The notes under the pieces are model-generated. The model made no database searches. It had not been told where the DNA came from and was given only the letters and a program-made list of their open reading frames with translations. Of a DNA stretch of 64,000 nt, positions 54,187 through 63,440 are shown piece after piece; the first letter of the stretch is position 1; every line of letters starts with the position of its first letter. Source of the DNA: Curtobacterium sp. MCLR17_007 (GTDB lineage Bacteria; Actinomycetota; Actinomycetes; Actinomycetales; Microbacteriaceae); NCBI RefSeq assembly GCF_003234655.2, contig NZ_CP126271.1, positions 3,348,001 through 3,412,000 on the forward strand, in the 5' to 3' direction. A program made the position numbers and the translations under genes.

Positions 54187-55227
54187 CTAACGCGCCTCGG
54201 TGACCGGCTCGTGGGTCCCGCATGACGCCCGGATGACGAGTTCCACAGGGAACTGCCGGTGCGTGGGCGCGGACCCGTCGAGCAGTCCGCGGACCGCCGC
54301 CTCGGCCATCGACTCGACCGGCTGCCGGACGGTGCTGAGCGGTGGCCAGGTGTACTCGGCTTCCCACGAGCCGTCGAAGGCGACGACGGCGACGTCCTCC
54401 GGCACGCGGACGTCCCGCTCGTGGAACGCCCGCAGGACCCCGACCGCGGTGCGGTCAGACGCCGCGAACACCGCGTCCGGGCCGTCGCCGGTCGCCAGGT
54501 CGTCCGCGATCCGGAGGCCGGCCGCGTACCCGCCCTCGCGGGTGTAGCCGCCGGCGACGACCCGGCCTGGAGGCACGCCCCGGCTCCGGCACGCTGCCAG
54601 CCACCCGGCATGCCGGGGTTCACCGACGTCGGCCTGGCCGACGAATGCGACGCGCGTCCGTCCGTGGTCGAGCAGGTGCTCGGTCGCGAGTTCGGCTCCG
54701 GAGCGCAGGTCGGTCCCGACGCTCGCGACGCCCTCGCGCGCGGCCGAGACGTTGAGGTCGACCCACGGCAGGCCGACGGGATCGATCGCGTCGCGGTCGG
54801 CGGCGCCGCTCGACAGGACGAGCACGCCGTCCACCATCCGTGCCGCGAACTCCTCGAAGCGCGATCGCAGGCCCTCCGGGGAGAAGGTCGTGGCCGTGGT
54901 CGAGAGGGCGTACCCGCGCTCGCGGGCGACGGACTCGATGGCGGCCGCGAACTCGGCGAAGAACGGGTTCGAGAACACGGGGTCGGCGACGTCGGGCACG
55001 GCGAGCACGAGCGTGCGGGCCGAGCCGGACCGCAGCGCCCGGGCTGCCTGGTTCGGGCGGTACCCGAGTTCGGCCACCGCCGCCAGGACCCGGAGCCGGG
55101 TGTCCGGGGCGACCGGAGCGCCGCCGTTCAGCGTGTAGCTGACGACGGCGTCCGACACCCCGGCGAGGCGCGCGACGTCACGACGGGTCGGCTTGCGGGT
55201 CCGCGTCCTGGCACTCGGGTCGGTCAC
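54187..55227 (-). CDS. LacI family transcriptional regulator
   Basis: 346 aa. HTH TRRDVARLAGVSDAVVSYTL (residues 14-33) and hinge NQAARALRSGSART, then a periplasmic-binding-like sensor (FAASDRTAVGVLRAFHE, VAVVAFDGS). GTG 55227 lies 7 bp after the Gfo/Idh stop (55235), so the two share an operon. A candidate operator of LacI type lies before Gfo/Idh. Inducer sugar unknown. Confidence 0.9.
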   Translation of the reverse strand: MTDPSARTRTRKPTRRDVARLAGVSDAVVSYTLNGGAPVAPDTRLRVLAAVAELGYRPNQAARALRSGSARTLVLAVPDVADPVFSNPFFAEFAAAIESVARERGYALSTTATTFSPEGLRSRFEEFAARMVDGVLVLSSGAADRDAIDPVGLPWVDLNVSAAREGVASVGTDLRSGAELATEHLLDHGRTRVAFVGQADVGEPRHAGWLAACRSRGVPPGRVVAGGYTREGGYAAGLRIADDLATGDGPDAVFAASDRTAVGVLRAFHERDVRVPEDVAVVAFDGSWEAEYTWPPLSTVRQPVESMAEAAVRGLLDGSAPTHRQFPVELVIRASCGTHEPVTEAR

Positions 55228-55234
55228 CGGTCGA

Positions 55235-56479
55235 TCATGACACCCGGTCGGCGACGGGCAGGCGCTCGCCGACCGCGACGGGGGCGTCACCCTGGTCCGG
55301 GATGCTCAGGCGCTCGCCACCGCGCTTGGCGGACTCGAACGCCACCAGGCCGGGCAGCGTGTAGCGAGCGGCCTGCCAGGCGTTGACCGGCGGGAGGACC
55401 CGGTCGTTGACCGCGGTGACGAAGTCGTCGACCAGCAGCTGGTGGGAGCCCTCGTGGCCGTTGGGCGCGAAGTCGAACTCGGCGGGCAGCCGGCCGGTCA
55501 GGTCGTCGTGCACGGGCGCGTGGCCGGACACGAACGAGCTGCGGAGTGCGGGCGACACGTCGGCCAGGCGCGGGTCGTCCTCGTCCATGGTCGGACGGTT
55601 GGCGATCTGGTCGGAGACGTCGGTCACGCCGTCGCGGTCCTGCCAGACGGAGTTCGTGACGAGCTGCTCGAAGGTGCCGTCGGTGCCGAACCAGCGGAAG
55701 CGGCTCTCGCGGATGTACGACGGGAAGCCGACGCGACGGAACTCGTTGATGCGCATGGAACCGCCGCCGTCGAGTTCGAACAGCGCGGTCATGTTCGAGT
55801 AGTCGTTGTCGAACATGCTGACCTCGGTGTCGAAGACCCCGTCGCCGCGGTCGTCGTGGACACCGATGCAGCTGACGCTCGTCGCGTGCCGCGGCACGGC
55901 CCCGAGGACTCCACCGATGGCGTGCGTGGGGTACCACATGGGCGGGTAGCTCGCCGTGGCCTTCCAGTCGTCACCGCCGCTGTACCGGTACGCGTCGTAG
56001 AACCCGAGGTCCATGTCGTGCACGTAGTCGCCCTCGGCGTAGAACACCCGACCGAAGGCGCCGTCCTCGTACTTCTTGCGGGCGAACACCGTCGCCGGGT
56101 TGTACTGGCTGGTCTCGCCCATCATGTAGGTGAGGCCGGTCTCCTGGACCGCCTGGATGATCGACTCGATCTCGGTCTGGGCCGTCGCCATCGGCACGGC
56201 GGAGTAGACGTGCTTGCCGGCCCGGAGCGCCTGCAGCACCAGCGGTCCGTGGGTCCACCGCTGGGTGAAGATCGCTACGGCGTCGACGTCGGAGCTGGCG
56301 AGCATGTCCTCGAACGACGGGAAGGTCCCCGCCAGGCGCAGCTCGTCGACCAGCTGCTGCGCGCGCTCCGGCAGCACGTCTGTGGCGTACACGGCGGAGA
56401 TGCCGGGGTGCTTGTCGAACAGGGTGGCGAAGTGGCTGGCGAACTGGCCGGCTCCGACCATGCCGAGGGTGAACGTCAT
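55235..56479 (-). CDS. Gfo/Idh/MocA family oxidoreductase
   Basis: 414 aa NAD(P)-dependent sugar or inositol dehydrogenase-type protein. Rossmann motif TLGMVGAGQFASHFATLF at the N-terminus, GKHVYSAVPMA in place of the usual EKP motif (EKPxA missing), and YMMGETSQYNPATVFARKKY. ATG at 56479 starts the motif; an extension to 56566 would run into the promoter. First gene of the Gfo/Idh-LacI operon, so it acts on the sugar sensed by the LacI protein. Confidence 0.88.
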   Translation of the reverse strand: MTFTLGMVGAGQFASHFATLFDKHPGISAVYATDVLPERAQQLVDELRLAGTFPSFEDMLASSDVDAVAIFTQRWTHGPLVLQALRAGKHVYSAVPMATAQTEIESIIQAVQETGLTYMMGETSQYNPATVFARKKYEDGAFGRVFYAEGDYVHDMDLGFYDAYRYSGGDDWKATASYPPMWYPTHAIGGVLGAVPRHATSVSCIGVHDDRGDGVFDTEVSMFDNDYSNMTALFELDGGGSMRINEFRRVGFPSYIRESRFRWFGTDGTFEQLVTNSVWQDRDGVTDVSDQIANRPTMDEDDPRLADVSPALRSSFVSGHAPVHDDLTGRLPAEFDFAPNGHEGSHQLLVDDFVTAVNDRVLPPVNAWQAARYTLPGLVAFESAKRGGERLSIPDQGDAPVAVGERLPVADRVS

Positions 56480-56530
56480 GCTGGGCTCCTTCTGGCGGGG
56501 TGCATCGTTGCGCGTCCATGCTCGCGCCCC

Positions 56531-56550
56531 GGGTTTACTCGTGTCAACCC
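56531..56550. promoter_or_regulatory. LacI-type operator over the -35 box of the Gfo/Idh operon
   Basis: GGGTTTACTCGTGTCAACCC matches its own complement at 16 of 20 positions, with central CG, typical of LacI-family sites. The minus-strand -35 TTGACA (56547-56542) lies inside it; a weak GAGCAT -10 is 18 bases further. Fits autoregulation by the LacI-family protein encoded in the operon. Confidence 0.6.
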
Positions 56551-56679
56551 CTGATCTCACGGGCAACTCCCGCCGACCGCCGATCAGTTGCGCAGCACCC
56601 CGCCGTAGAGTTCACGCAGCGGTGCCACCACCGGCGTCCGCTCGCCGCGAATCCCCAGCCTTTCCGGGTCGACCCCACC

Positions 56680-56685
56680 TAGGCT
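56680..56685 (+). promoter_or_regulatory. -10 box of the Bax inhibitor-1 family gene
   Basis: TAGGCT at 56680-56685 with a start of transcription expected near 56692, giving a leader of about 60 bases before ATG 56752; GAGGAATCCGAGGAC provides two overlapping ribosome sites. Confidence 0.45.
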
Positions 56686-56751
56686 GAGAGGACGCGAAGG
56701 AACGGACCACCGTTCCTGCACGACCTGAGACCAGAGGAATCCGAGGACACC

Positions 56752-57633
56752 ATGGCTTTCAAGCCCGGTTTCGACCAGTCCCCCGCCTTCAACGACGCGG
56801 GCCGGAACGCTTGGAGCGCCGGCTCGCAGCAGCAGCAGCAGCAGCAGCAGCGCGGCGGGTGGGGCCAGACCCCGCAGCCGTCCGCGGGCATGACGCCCGA
56901 GCAGCTGCAGTACATGTACGACCGTCCCGCGGCCAACACCGTCGACACGGACCGCATGTCGTACGAGGACACGATCGTCAAGACGCTCATGGCGTTCGGC
57001 GTGCTCGTCGTCGGTGCGGTGGCCGGGTGGAACCTCCCGCCGATCGTCTGGATCGCCGGTGCGGTCATCGGGTTCGTGCTCGCACTCGTCAACACCTTCA
57101 AGAAGAAGCCGTCCGCGGGCCTGGTCCTGGCGTACGCGTTCTTCGAGGGACTGTTCGTCGGCGGCATCTCGCACTTCTATCAGACGGCCTACCCCGAGAC
57201 CGACGGGATCGTCGCCCAGGCGGTCTTCGGCACCCTCGGCGTGTTCTTCGTGACGCTGCTGCTGTTCCGCTCGGGCAAGGTCCGCGCGACGCCCAAGGCG
57301 ACGCGGTTCTTCCTGGTGGCGATCGTGGGCTACATGGCCTTCTCGCTCGTGAACCTCGTGCTCATGTGGACCGGCGTGACCAACAGCGCGTTCGGCCTGC
57401 TCGGGGTGACCGTCTTCGGCATCCCGCTCGGCGTGCTCATCGGCGTCTTCGTCGTCATCATGGCGGCGTACTCGCTCATCCTCGACTTCGACCAGATCAA
57501 GACCGGTGTCGAGCGTGGTGCTCCGCGCATCTACGGGTGGACCGCGGCGTTCGGCCTCGTCGTGACCCTCGTCTGGCTCTACCTCGAGATCCTGCGCATC
57601 CTCGCCATCATCGCGAGCAGCCAGCGCAACTAG
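56752..57633 (+). CDS. Bax inhibitor-1/YccA family membrane protein
   Basis: 293 aa. About 70 hydrophilic residues with a run of eight Gln (26-33), then seven membrane segments of the BI-1/YccA fold, with YAFFEGLFVGGISHFYQ and the conserved DFDQI near the C-terminus (about residue 245). These proteins are pH-sensitive calcium-leak channels or protease modulators in other bacteria. Single gene with its own promoter and terminator. Confidence 0.88.
   Translation: MAFKPGFDQSPAFNDAGRNAWSAGSQQQQQQQQRGGWGQTPQPSAGMTPEQLQYMYDRPAANTVDTDRMSYEDTIVKTLMAFGVLVVGAVAGWNLPPIVWIAGAVIGFVLALVNTFKKKPSAGLVLAYAFFEGLFVGGISHFYQTAYPETDGIVAQAVFGTLGVFFVTLLLFRSGKVRATPKATRFFLVAIVGYMAFSLVNLVLMWTGVTNSAFGLLGVTVFGIPLGVLIGVFVVIMAAYSLILDFDQIKTGVERGAPRIYGWTAAFGLVVTLVWLYLEILRILAIIASSQRN
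56827..56850. repeat. (CAG)8 trinucleotide run in the Bax inhibitor-1 gene
   Basis: Eight exact CAG codons (Gln 26-33) in the N-terminal region; one-codon changes keep the frame. Slippage-prone. Confidence 0.85.
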
Positions 57634-57646
57634 CACCACTCGCACG

Positions 57647-57684
57647 CGACGAAGGGCCCCGGCACTCGCCGGGGCCCTTCGTCG
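57647..57684 (+). terminator. Terminator after the Bax inhibitor-1 gene
   Basis: CGACGAAGGGCCCCGGC and its exact complement form a 17-bp stem with loop ACTC, followed by GTTCC. Confidence 0.9.
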
Positions 57685-57926
57685 TTCCGGGCGTGCGCAC
57701 GGTCACGCAAACCCACCCCGCGCGCAACCCACGCCCTGCCGCCGGACCGACGCCCACGTCGCACGACGCGCCGTGTCCGACGCGCCTGGGTCGCAAAAGC
57801 TGCCGCTCCCGCCGCCTTCGGCCGGCACGTCGAGCGATCTCGGCGAGACTGAGCGGCGTGTTGTGCGACGTCGGCGTCCCGCGCCGCCGGCAACCTTGCC
57901 GCCCTCCCCGCGCCCCGGACGACGAA
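57685..57926. other. Gene-free stretch with a distant inverted repeat
   Basis: 242 bp between two terminators. ACGTCGCACGAC (57756-57767) and GTTGTGCGACGT (57860-57871) are inverted copies with one mismatch and a 92-base centre that itself holds CCGCCTTCGGCCGG-like pairing. No ORF, promoter or known RNA family seen. Confidence 0.5.
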
Positions 57927-57954
57927 GGGGTCCGACGCCTGCGCGCCGGACCCC
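57927..57954 (-). terminator. Terminator after guaA
   Basis: GGGGTCCG and CGGACCCC, 8-bp stem with a 12-base loop, 16 bases past the guaA stop. Confidence 0.65.
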
Positions 57955-57969
57955 CTCAGGACGGGAGAC

Positions 57970-59559
57970 TCACTCCCACTCGATCGTCCCCGGCGGCTTC
58001 GACGTGACGTCGAGCACGACCCGGTTGACGTCGCGCACCTCGTTCGTGATGCGGTTCGAGATCTTCGCGAGCACGTCGTACGGCAGGCGGGTCCAGTCCG
58101 CGGTCATGGCGTCCTCGGAGGACACCGGGCGCAGCACGATCGGGTGACCGTAGGTGCGGCCGTCGCCCTGCACGCCCACCGAGCGCACGTCGGCCAGCAG
58201 CACGACCGGGCACTGCCAGATCTCGTCGTCCAGGCCCGCGGCGGACAACTCGTTGCGGGCGATGGCGTCAGCGGCACGCAGGATCTCGAGGCGCTCTTTG
58301 TCGACCGACCCGACGATGCGGATGCCGAGGCCGGGTCCGGGGAACGGCTGGCGGCCGACGATGACCTCGGGCAGCCCGAGTTCGCGACCGACCGCGCGGA
58401 CCTCGTCCTTGAACAGGGTGCGCAGCGGCTCGACCAGCTTGAAGGTCATGTCCTCGGGCAGCCCGCCCACGTTGTGGTGCGACTTGATGTTCGCCGTGCC
58501 CGATCCCCCGCCGGACTCGACGACGTCCGGGTAGAGCGTGCCCTGCACCAGGAACTCGACCTGGCCAGCGCCGTCCTCGGATGAGTCGGCGCGGGCTTCG
58601 AGGACGAGTGCCTCGGCAGCGGCCTCGAACGTGCGGATGAACTCGCGCCCGATGATCTTGCGCTTCTGCTCGGGGTCGCTGACGCCCGCGAGCGCGTCGA
58701 GGAACTGCTGCTCGGCGTCGACCGTGACGAGCCGGACACCGGTCGAGGCGACGTAGTCCTCTTCCACCTGCTTGCGCTCGTCGGCGCGGAGCAGTCCGTG
58801 GTCGACGAACACGCAGGTCAGCTGGTCGCCGACGGCCTTGTGCACCAGGGCCGCCGCGACGGCGGAGTCGACGCCACCCGACAGGCCGGCGATGACACGC
58901 GCGGAGCCGACCTGCTCGCGGATGCGGGCGACCTGCTCCTCGATCACGTTGTTCGAGTTCCAGTCGCCGGGCAGACCGGCGGCACGGTGCAGGAAGTTCT
59001 CGAGCACGGCCTGGCCGAACGCCGAGTGCTTGACCTCGGGGTGCCACTGCACGCCGTAGAGCTTGCGCTCGTCGGACGCGAAGGCGGCGACCGGCGTCGA
59101 CGAGCTCGACGCGAGGACCTCGAACCCCTCGGGCGCGGCGGACACGGAGTCGCCGTGCGACATCCACGTGGTCTGCGACTCCGGCTGGCCACCGAGCAGC
59201 GTGCTGGAGGTGCCGGTCACGGTGACGTCCGTGGCGCCGTACTCCCGCAGGCCGGTGTTCGCGACCGTCCCGCCGAGGGCCGAGGCCATCGCCTGGAAGC
59301 CGTAGCAGATGCCGAGCACCGGGACGCCGAGCTCGAGGATCGCACCGTCGAGCGCGGGCGCGCCCTGCTCGTACACCGACGACGGACCACCGGACAGCAC
59401 GATGGCGGCAGGGTCCTTCGCGCGGATCTCCTCAGCACTCATGGAGTGGGGAACGATCTCGCTGTAGACGTTGGCCTCGCGCACGCGGCGAGCGATGAGC
59501 TGCGCGTACTGGGCTCCGAAGTCGACGACGAGGACGGGACGCTGGTCGGTCTCGCTCAC
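57970..59559 (-). CDS. guaA: GMP synthase (glutamine-hydrolysing) GuaA
   Basis: Aminates XMP to GMP. 529 aa, normal length. N-terminal class I glutamine amidotransferase: [10 protein letters not shown] (catalytic Cys about residue 90) and [14 protein letters not shown]-pyrophosphatase domain with [15 protein letters not shown] (P-loop). C-terminal dimer domain ends [17 protein letters not shown] at 59559 overlaps the DUF3817 stop (GTGA, 59556-59559); the frame is open further upstream only through that gene. Confidence 0.97.
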   Translation of the reverse strand: MSETDQRPVLVVDFGAQYAQLIARRVREANVYSEIVPHSMSAEEIRAKDPAAIVLSGGPSSVYEQGAPALDGAILELGVPVLGICYGFQAMASALGGTVANTGLREYGATDVTVTGTSSTLLGGQPESQTTWMSHGDSVSAAPEGFEVLASSSSTPVAAFASDERKLYGVQWHPEVKHSAFGQAVLENFLHRAAGLPGDWNSNNVIEEQVARIREQVGSARVIAGLSGGVDSAVAAALVHKAVGDQLTCVFVDHGLLRADERKQVEEDYVASTGVRLVTVDAEQQFLDALAGVSDPEQKRKIIGREFIRTFEAAAEALVLEARADSSEDGAGQVEFLVQGTLYPDVVESGGGSGTANIKSHHNVGGLPEDMTFKLVEPLRTLFKDEVRAVGRELGLPEVIVGRQPFPGPGLGIRIVGSVDKERLEILRAADAIARNELSAAGLDDEIWQCPVVLLADVRSVGVQGDGRTYGHPIVLRPVSSEDAMTADWTRLPYDVLAKISNRITNEVRDVNRVVLDVTSKPPGTIEWE

Positions 59560-60002
59560 CGAGCGCTCTCTTTCTCCCGCGCCTGCTGCGCGGTCAGCTC
59601 GTGGTAGGTGGTCATGGCGGCCTTCTGCATGCGGTGCTCGACCACGAAGGACATGAACGGGATGATCCCGCCCAGGGCGATCAGCAGGAAGCGCGACGGC
59701 CGCCAGCGCATGATGCTCCACAGGCGGAAGTCCATGAAGAGGTAGACGACGTACAGCCAACCGTGCGCGATGAGGATCGCGATCGACAGGTTGAACGTGC
59801 CGGGGGCCTGGCCCGCCGTGCCGTTCGGGACGAAGAACGCACCGCCACCGAGCTGCATCTCGAGCTGGAGCGGCGTGTACTTGATGATCACCTCGATCAC
59901 CAGGGCGAGCAGCAGCACACCGGTGATGTACGCGGAGATGCGGTACAGCCGCACCGCCCCCGGGATCTTCGGGATGTCGCGGGTGCGGACGGTCAGAGCC
60001 AT
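59556..60002 (-). CDS. DUF3817 family membrane protein
   Basis: 148 aa with three to four membrane segments ([40 protein letters not shown]). The motif [17 protein letters not shown] is typical of DUF3817 in actinobacteria, where it usually lies next to guaA. Function unknown. ATG at 60002 follows TAGGAT (60010-60015) by seven bases: leaderless. Overlaps guaA. Confidence 0.87.
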   Translation of the reverse strand: MALTVRTRDIPKIPGAVRLYRISAYITGVLLLALVIEVIIKYTPLQLEMQLGGGAFFVPNGTAGQAPGTFNLSIAILIAHGWLYVVYLFMDFRLWSIMRWRPSRFLLIALGGIIPFMSFVVEHRMQKAAMTTYHELTAQQAREKESAR

Positions 60003-60012
60003 GGCAACGATC

Positions 60013-60825
60013 CTACCGTCGGTCGGAACTCGCCCCGGCGGCGCTGTCAGCACCGTCAGGACCCGCTGCGGGGAAGCCGAGATCGGCCTGGTGACGCTCG
60101 TCTTCCTCGCGTTCCCAGGTGTCCTTCACGAAGCGCCACCACAGGAAGACGGCGAAGCCCGCGAAGACGACCCACTCGATCGCGTAGAACAGGTTGAGCC
60201 AGTCGAACTGGACCTCGCGCGTGGGGGCGCGGTCGGCGATGGTGCCGAGGTCGGCCTTCGCCGCGGTGGTGGCGTCGGCGACGACGTAGCCGCCGTACAT
60301 CCGGTCGTCGAACGCCTTCCACGTGTTCACGAACCGTGCGGGCGCGACCGCCGAGTACTCCGACTGCTGGAAGGCGTCCTGGTCCGGGGACTCGGACGGG
60401 TAGTAGCGGCCCTGGACGGTGAGGTCCGCACCGTCCGTCAGGCGCTCGCCACCGGCGACGGCGGCTCCACGCTGGTCGGACCACCCGATGACGACCGGGA
60501 GGCTCGCTCCGGTGGTCGTGTCGACCATGTGTCCGACGGTCTGGTAGCGGCCACCGCCGCTGCGACCGGTCAGCACCGTCGTGTCGCCGGCCACGAACCG
60601 GCCCGTGACCGTCACCTTCTGCCCGGCGAGGCTGTCACCCACGCCGCGCTCCGGCTTCGAGACGTCGGAGAGGACCTGTCGCGTCTCGGTGGTGGCCGGA
60701 GCCGGCTTGCCGTTCTCGATGCTGCGCTCGAGCTGCCACTTGCCGAGGGCGGCGAACACCGCAGCGAGGACCAGCGCCAGCAGCAGCAGCGCGATCCACT
60801 TCGGTCGACGGGCAACGGCCCACAT
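60013..60825 (-). CDS. SURF1 family protein
   Basis: 270 aa, two membrane helices (about 10-30 and 215-235) around a large external domain, with GKWQLERS after the first helix, as in SURF1 assembly factors of cytochrome c oxidase. Conserved SURF1 features: VGWSDQRG in place of RGW, and GRYYPSE. ATG at 60823-60825. It ends 10 bp before the DUF3817 start and begins 5 bp after the antiporter gene ends, so it may be cotranscribed with that pair. Confidence 0.85.
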   Translation of the reverse strand: MWAVARRPKWIALLLLALVLAAVFAALGKWQLERSIENGKPAPATTETRQVLSDVSKPERGVGDSLAGQKVTVTGRFVAGDTTVLTGRSGGGRYQTVGHMVDTTTGASLPVVIGWSDQRGAAVAGGERLTDGADLTVQGRYYPSESPDQDAFQQSEYSAVAPARFVNTWKAFDDRMYGGYVVADATTAAKADLGTIADRAPTREVQFDWLNLFYAIEWVVFAGFAVFLWWRFVKDTWEREEDERHQADLGFPAAGPDGADSAAGASSDRR

Positions 60826-60830
60826 GCGTG

Positions 60831-62246
60831 TCAGTACTCCGGATCGCGTGCTCGGGCCGGGCGTTCGGGACGCTCGGCGGGGATCTCGACGGACGACGTC
60901 CCGCTGCTCACCGTCTCCGGCTCTGCCTCGGGGGTCGTCCCCGGTGCACCATTCTCGCGCTCGTCCCTGCCAGCCGCCTCCACGAGGGCGATCTCCTCGG
61001 CGAACCGACGGTCGCGTTCGGCTCGGCGAGCGGCTGCCGCTTCGGCCGCGGCTCGTTCACGGCCGCGGAGCTTGCGCACCCGCCCCGGACGGAGCACGAG
61101 GCGACCGATGCGGTCCGAGTTCGTCGCCAGGATCGGTCCCAGGACGGCCATGACCAGCACGTAGAGCCCGGCGAACGCGGTGATCCGTTCCTCGAGTCCG
61201 GCAGCCGCCGACAGCGTCGCGAGGATCAGCGCGAACTCACCGCGGTTCACCAGGATGACCGCGGTGTTGATGCCCTGCTGGGCCGAGAAGCCGTTCATCC
61301 GGGCGACGAGCTGGCCGGCGACGGCGTTCAGCACGACGGTCATGCCGATCGCACCGAGGACGGGCCACAGCACTTCGCCGAAGGTCGAGATGTCGAGGCC
61401 GAGCCCGAAGTTGACGAAGAAGAACGCGGCGAAGACGTCGCGCATCGGCAGTGCGAGCTGCTCGATGCGGTCGCGGTAGCGGGTCGCGCCGCAGAGCAGA
61501 CCGATCACGAAGGCACCGATGGCGTCGGTCACGCCGAGCAGGTCCCCGATGCCACCGAACATGACTGCGAGCCCGAAGAAGAGCACCGTGAACAGCTCGT
61601 CGTCGCGGGTCGCGAAGATCTTCGAGACCTGCTTGCCACCCCAGCGCGCCAGGCTGAACATGACGATGAGGAAGCCGAACGCCAGCGCGAGCTTGCCGAC
61701 CACGCCCCAGATGTTCGTGTCACCGGACAGCACGACCGACACGATCGCCAGGTAGATGGCGATGAAGACGTCCTCGATGACGGTCACACCGAGGATCATC
61801 GGGGTCTCGTCGTTCGCCAGACGCCGCAGCTCGATCAGCAGCTTCGTGACGATCGCGCTGGACGACGTCGCGGTCATGCCCGCGATGACCAGGGCTTCGC
61901 GGGTCCCCCAACCGAGCGAGAACCCGAAGGCGAACCCCACGGCCATGTTGATCGCGACGTAGGTGCCGCCCGACACCAGGAGCTTGCCGGCGTTGCCGTA
62001 GAACTCTTCCTGGTCGAACTCCAGCCCGAGGTTGAAGAGCAGCAGGATCAGGCCGAACGTCGCGATGAGCTCGATCGTGTGCGACTCGACGCTCAGCCCG
62101 ATCCAGGGCGTGTGCGGGCTCGCGATGAGCCCCACGACCATGTAGATCGGGATCGCCGGCAGGCCGATGAGCTTGCCGAGCCGTCCGAGGACGTAGGCGA
62201 TGAGGAACAGGCCGCCGATGGTGAGCAGCTCACCACCCAGGTGCAT
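60831..62246 (-). CDS. CPA2-family cation:proton antiporter (KhtU/KefB-like)
   Basis: 471 aa: about 12 membrane helices (residues 5-385) and a charged Arg/Ala/Glu-rich tail. Antiporter features: LGLEFDQEEF, TSSSAIVTKLLIEL, IEDVFIAIYLAIV and NRGEFALILATLS. No TrkA-N domain in the protein, but a separate TrkA-C protein is encoded 4 bp upstream, as in the KhtTU potassium/proton antiporter. ATG at 62246 begins the first helix; the longer open frame lies inside the partner gene. Confidence 0.88.
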   Translation of the reverse strand: MHLGGELLTIGGLFLIAYVLGRLGKLIGLPAIPIYMVVGLIASPHTPWIGLSVESHTIELIATFGLILLLFNLGLEFDQEEFYGNAGKLLVSGGTYVAINMAVGFAFGFSLGWGTREALVIAGMTATSSSAIVTKLLIELRRLANDETPMILGVTVIEDVFIAIYLAIVSVVLSGDTNIWGVVGKLALAFGFLIVMFSLARWGGKQVSKIFATRDDELFTVLFFGLAVMFGGIGDLLGVTDAIGAFVIGLLCGATRYRDRIEQLALPMRDVFAAFFFVNFGLGLDISTFGEVLWPVLGAIGMTVVLNAVAGQLVARMNGFSAQQGINTAVILVNRGEFALILATLSAAAGLEERITAFAGLYVLVMAVLGPILATNSDRIGRLVLRPGRVRKLRGRERAAAEAAAARRAERDRRFAEEIALVEAAGRDERENGAPGTTPEAEPETVSSGTSSVEIPAERPERPARARDPEY

Positions 62247-62250
62247 GCCG

Positions 62251-62784
62251 CTAGCTCCGGGGCGGCGCCTCGGCCGCAGCTGCTGCCGCGAGCGCACCGC
62301 TGCGGTAGAACGAGAAGGCCTTCGAGACCTTCTCGGGGGCCCCGGCCACCACGATGGTGTCGCCGGGGAAGACGACGAAGTCCGCCGAGGGGGCGGGGTT
62401 CGCGCTGTCGCCGCGCACCACGGCGACGACGGTCAGGCCGATGAAGCCCGAGTCGTGCAGGTCGCCGAGCGGCTTGCCGGCGATCGCGTCGTCGTAGTCG
62501 ACGGAGAACCAGTCGATGGACAGCCCTGGGATCTCGTCGAGCTTGTCGAGGCCCTCGGTGATGCGGGTGCCACCGAGGAGTTCGGCCAGGGTGTGGGCCT
62601 CGTCGTCGCTCAGCCGCAGCGAGACCTTCTCCGACTTGTCGGCGCCGTCGGAGACGTCGGCGAAGGAGATGAGGTCGGAGTGACCCGACCGGTGCGTGAT
62701 GACCCCGCACTTGCCACCGTCGTCGGTGTAGAAGCTGTGCAGTACGCCGACGCCGGGGAGTTTGACGCGATGAACGTCGACCAT
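62251..62784 (-). CDS. TrkA-C (RCK_C) regulatory subunit of the antiporter (KhtT-like)
   Basis: 177 aa cytoplasmic subunit: N-terminal part VDVHRVKLPGVGVLHSFYTD (residues 3-22), then an RCK-C domain with IPGLSIDWFSVDYDD, SGFIGLTVVAVVR and FVVFPGDTIVVAGAPEKV. It binds nucleotides or senses pH in KhtT relatives and gates the antiporter encoded 4 bp downstream. ATG at 62784 has GGGAG upstream; the longer frame enters untranslated DNA. Confidence 0.88.
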   Translation of the reverse strand: MVDVHRVKLPGVGVLHSFYTDDGGKCGVITHRSGHSDLISFADVSDGADKSEKVSLRLSDDEAHTLAELLGGTRITEGLDKLDEIPGLSIDWFSVDYDDAIAGKPLGDLHDSGFIGLTVVAVVRGDSANPAPSADFVVFPGDTIVVAGAPEKVSKAFSFYRSGALAAAAAAEAPPRS

Positions 62785-62903
62785 GATGGCTCCCTTTCCC
62801 AGGACACCCATGCTAACCACCGTGGGGGCCCAGGCATTCCGTTCTCCACAGGTCATCCCGCCGGTGGATGCGTCGGGGACACCGACGTCGCGAGGATTGC
62901 CGG

Positions 62904-63440
62904 ATGCGTGCGCAGGTGTTCGGCCCCGTGCTGGGCGCCGTCGTCGTGACCGCGTACGCGACGCTGCTCGCGCTCGACGGACTCGTGTTCGATCCGCTCG
63001 CCGCGGTGCCCGGCGCGACCCTCGGGCAGATCCACCACCGCGTCGAGGCGATCGGGATGGACGTCGGACAGGACGTCGTCGGCGTCCTGGTCACCGCCGG
63101 CGTCGGAGTCACGCTGGCCGCCTTCTTCGCGGTCGTTGCGATCCGGGGTCGGATGCCCGTCCCGGTGGCAGCCGTCTGCCACCTCGCGCTGCTCACGTTC
63201 GGTGCCGTGGCCGTCTTCCAGTCCGGCTTCTTCCTGGGGATGGACGTCGCAGACGCCTACGGGGTGTCCGGTGGGTCCCACAGCGCGTTCTCCGGTGTGC
63301 TGTACGGCACGAGCCTGGCCGCCCTCGTCGCGATCCCCGTCGTCCTGCTCGCGACCCTGTTCCGCAGCCTCGGACGCGCCCGAGCAGCGCACCCCCGGGC
63401 CCCGTCGTCCGGAGATGGTTCAGCGCAGCAGGCCGAGTGA
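62904..63440 (+). CDS. Four-helix membrane protein, function unknown
   Basis: 178 aa, four predicted membrane segments (residues 5-28, 50-75, 80-105, 130-150), no cysteine pair or catalytic motif, tail rich in Ala/Pro. I do not recognise the family. ATG at 62904 lies six bases after GAGGAT, a possible leaderless -10. Its 3' end overlaps the convergent response regulator by 21 bp. Divergent from the antiporter pair. Confidence 0.7.
   Translation: MRAQVFGPVLGAVVVTAYATLLALDGLVFDPLAAVPGATLGQIHHRVEAIGMDVGQDVVGVLVTAGVGVTLAAFFAVVAIRGRMPVPVAAVCHLALLTFGAVAVFQSGFFLGMDVADAYGVSGGSHSAFSGVLYGTSLAALVAIPVVLLATLFRSLGRARAAHPRAPSSGDGSAQQAE

Noticed and set aside
55939..56479. Frameshift in the Gfo/Idh gene suggested by the altered EKP motif
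   Set aside because: The frame is continuous and the flanking family motifs are intact; the change is a substitution.
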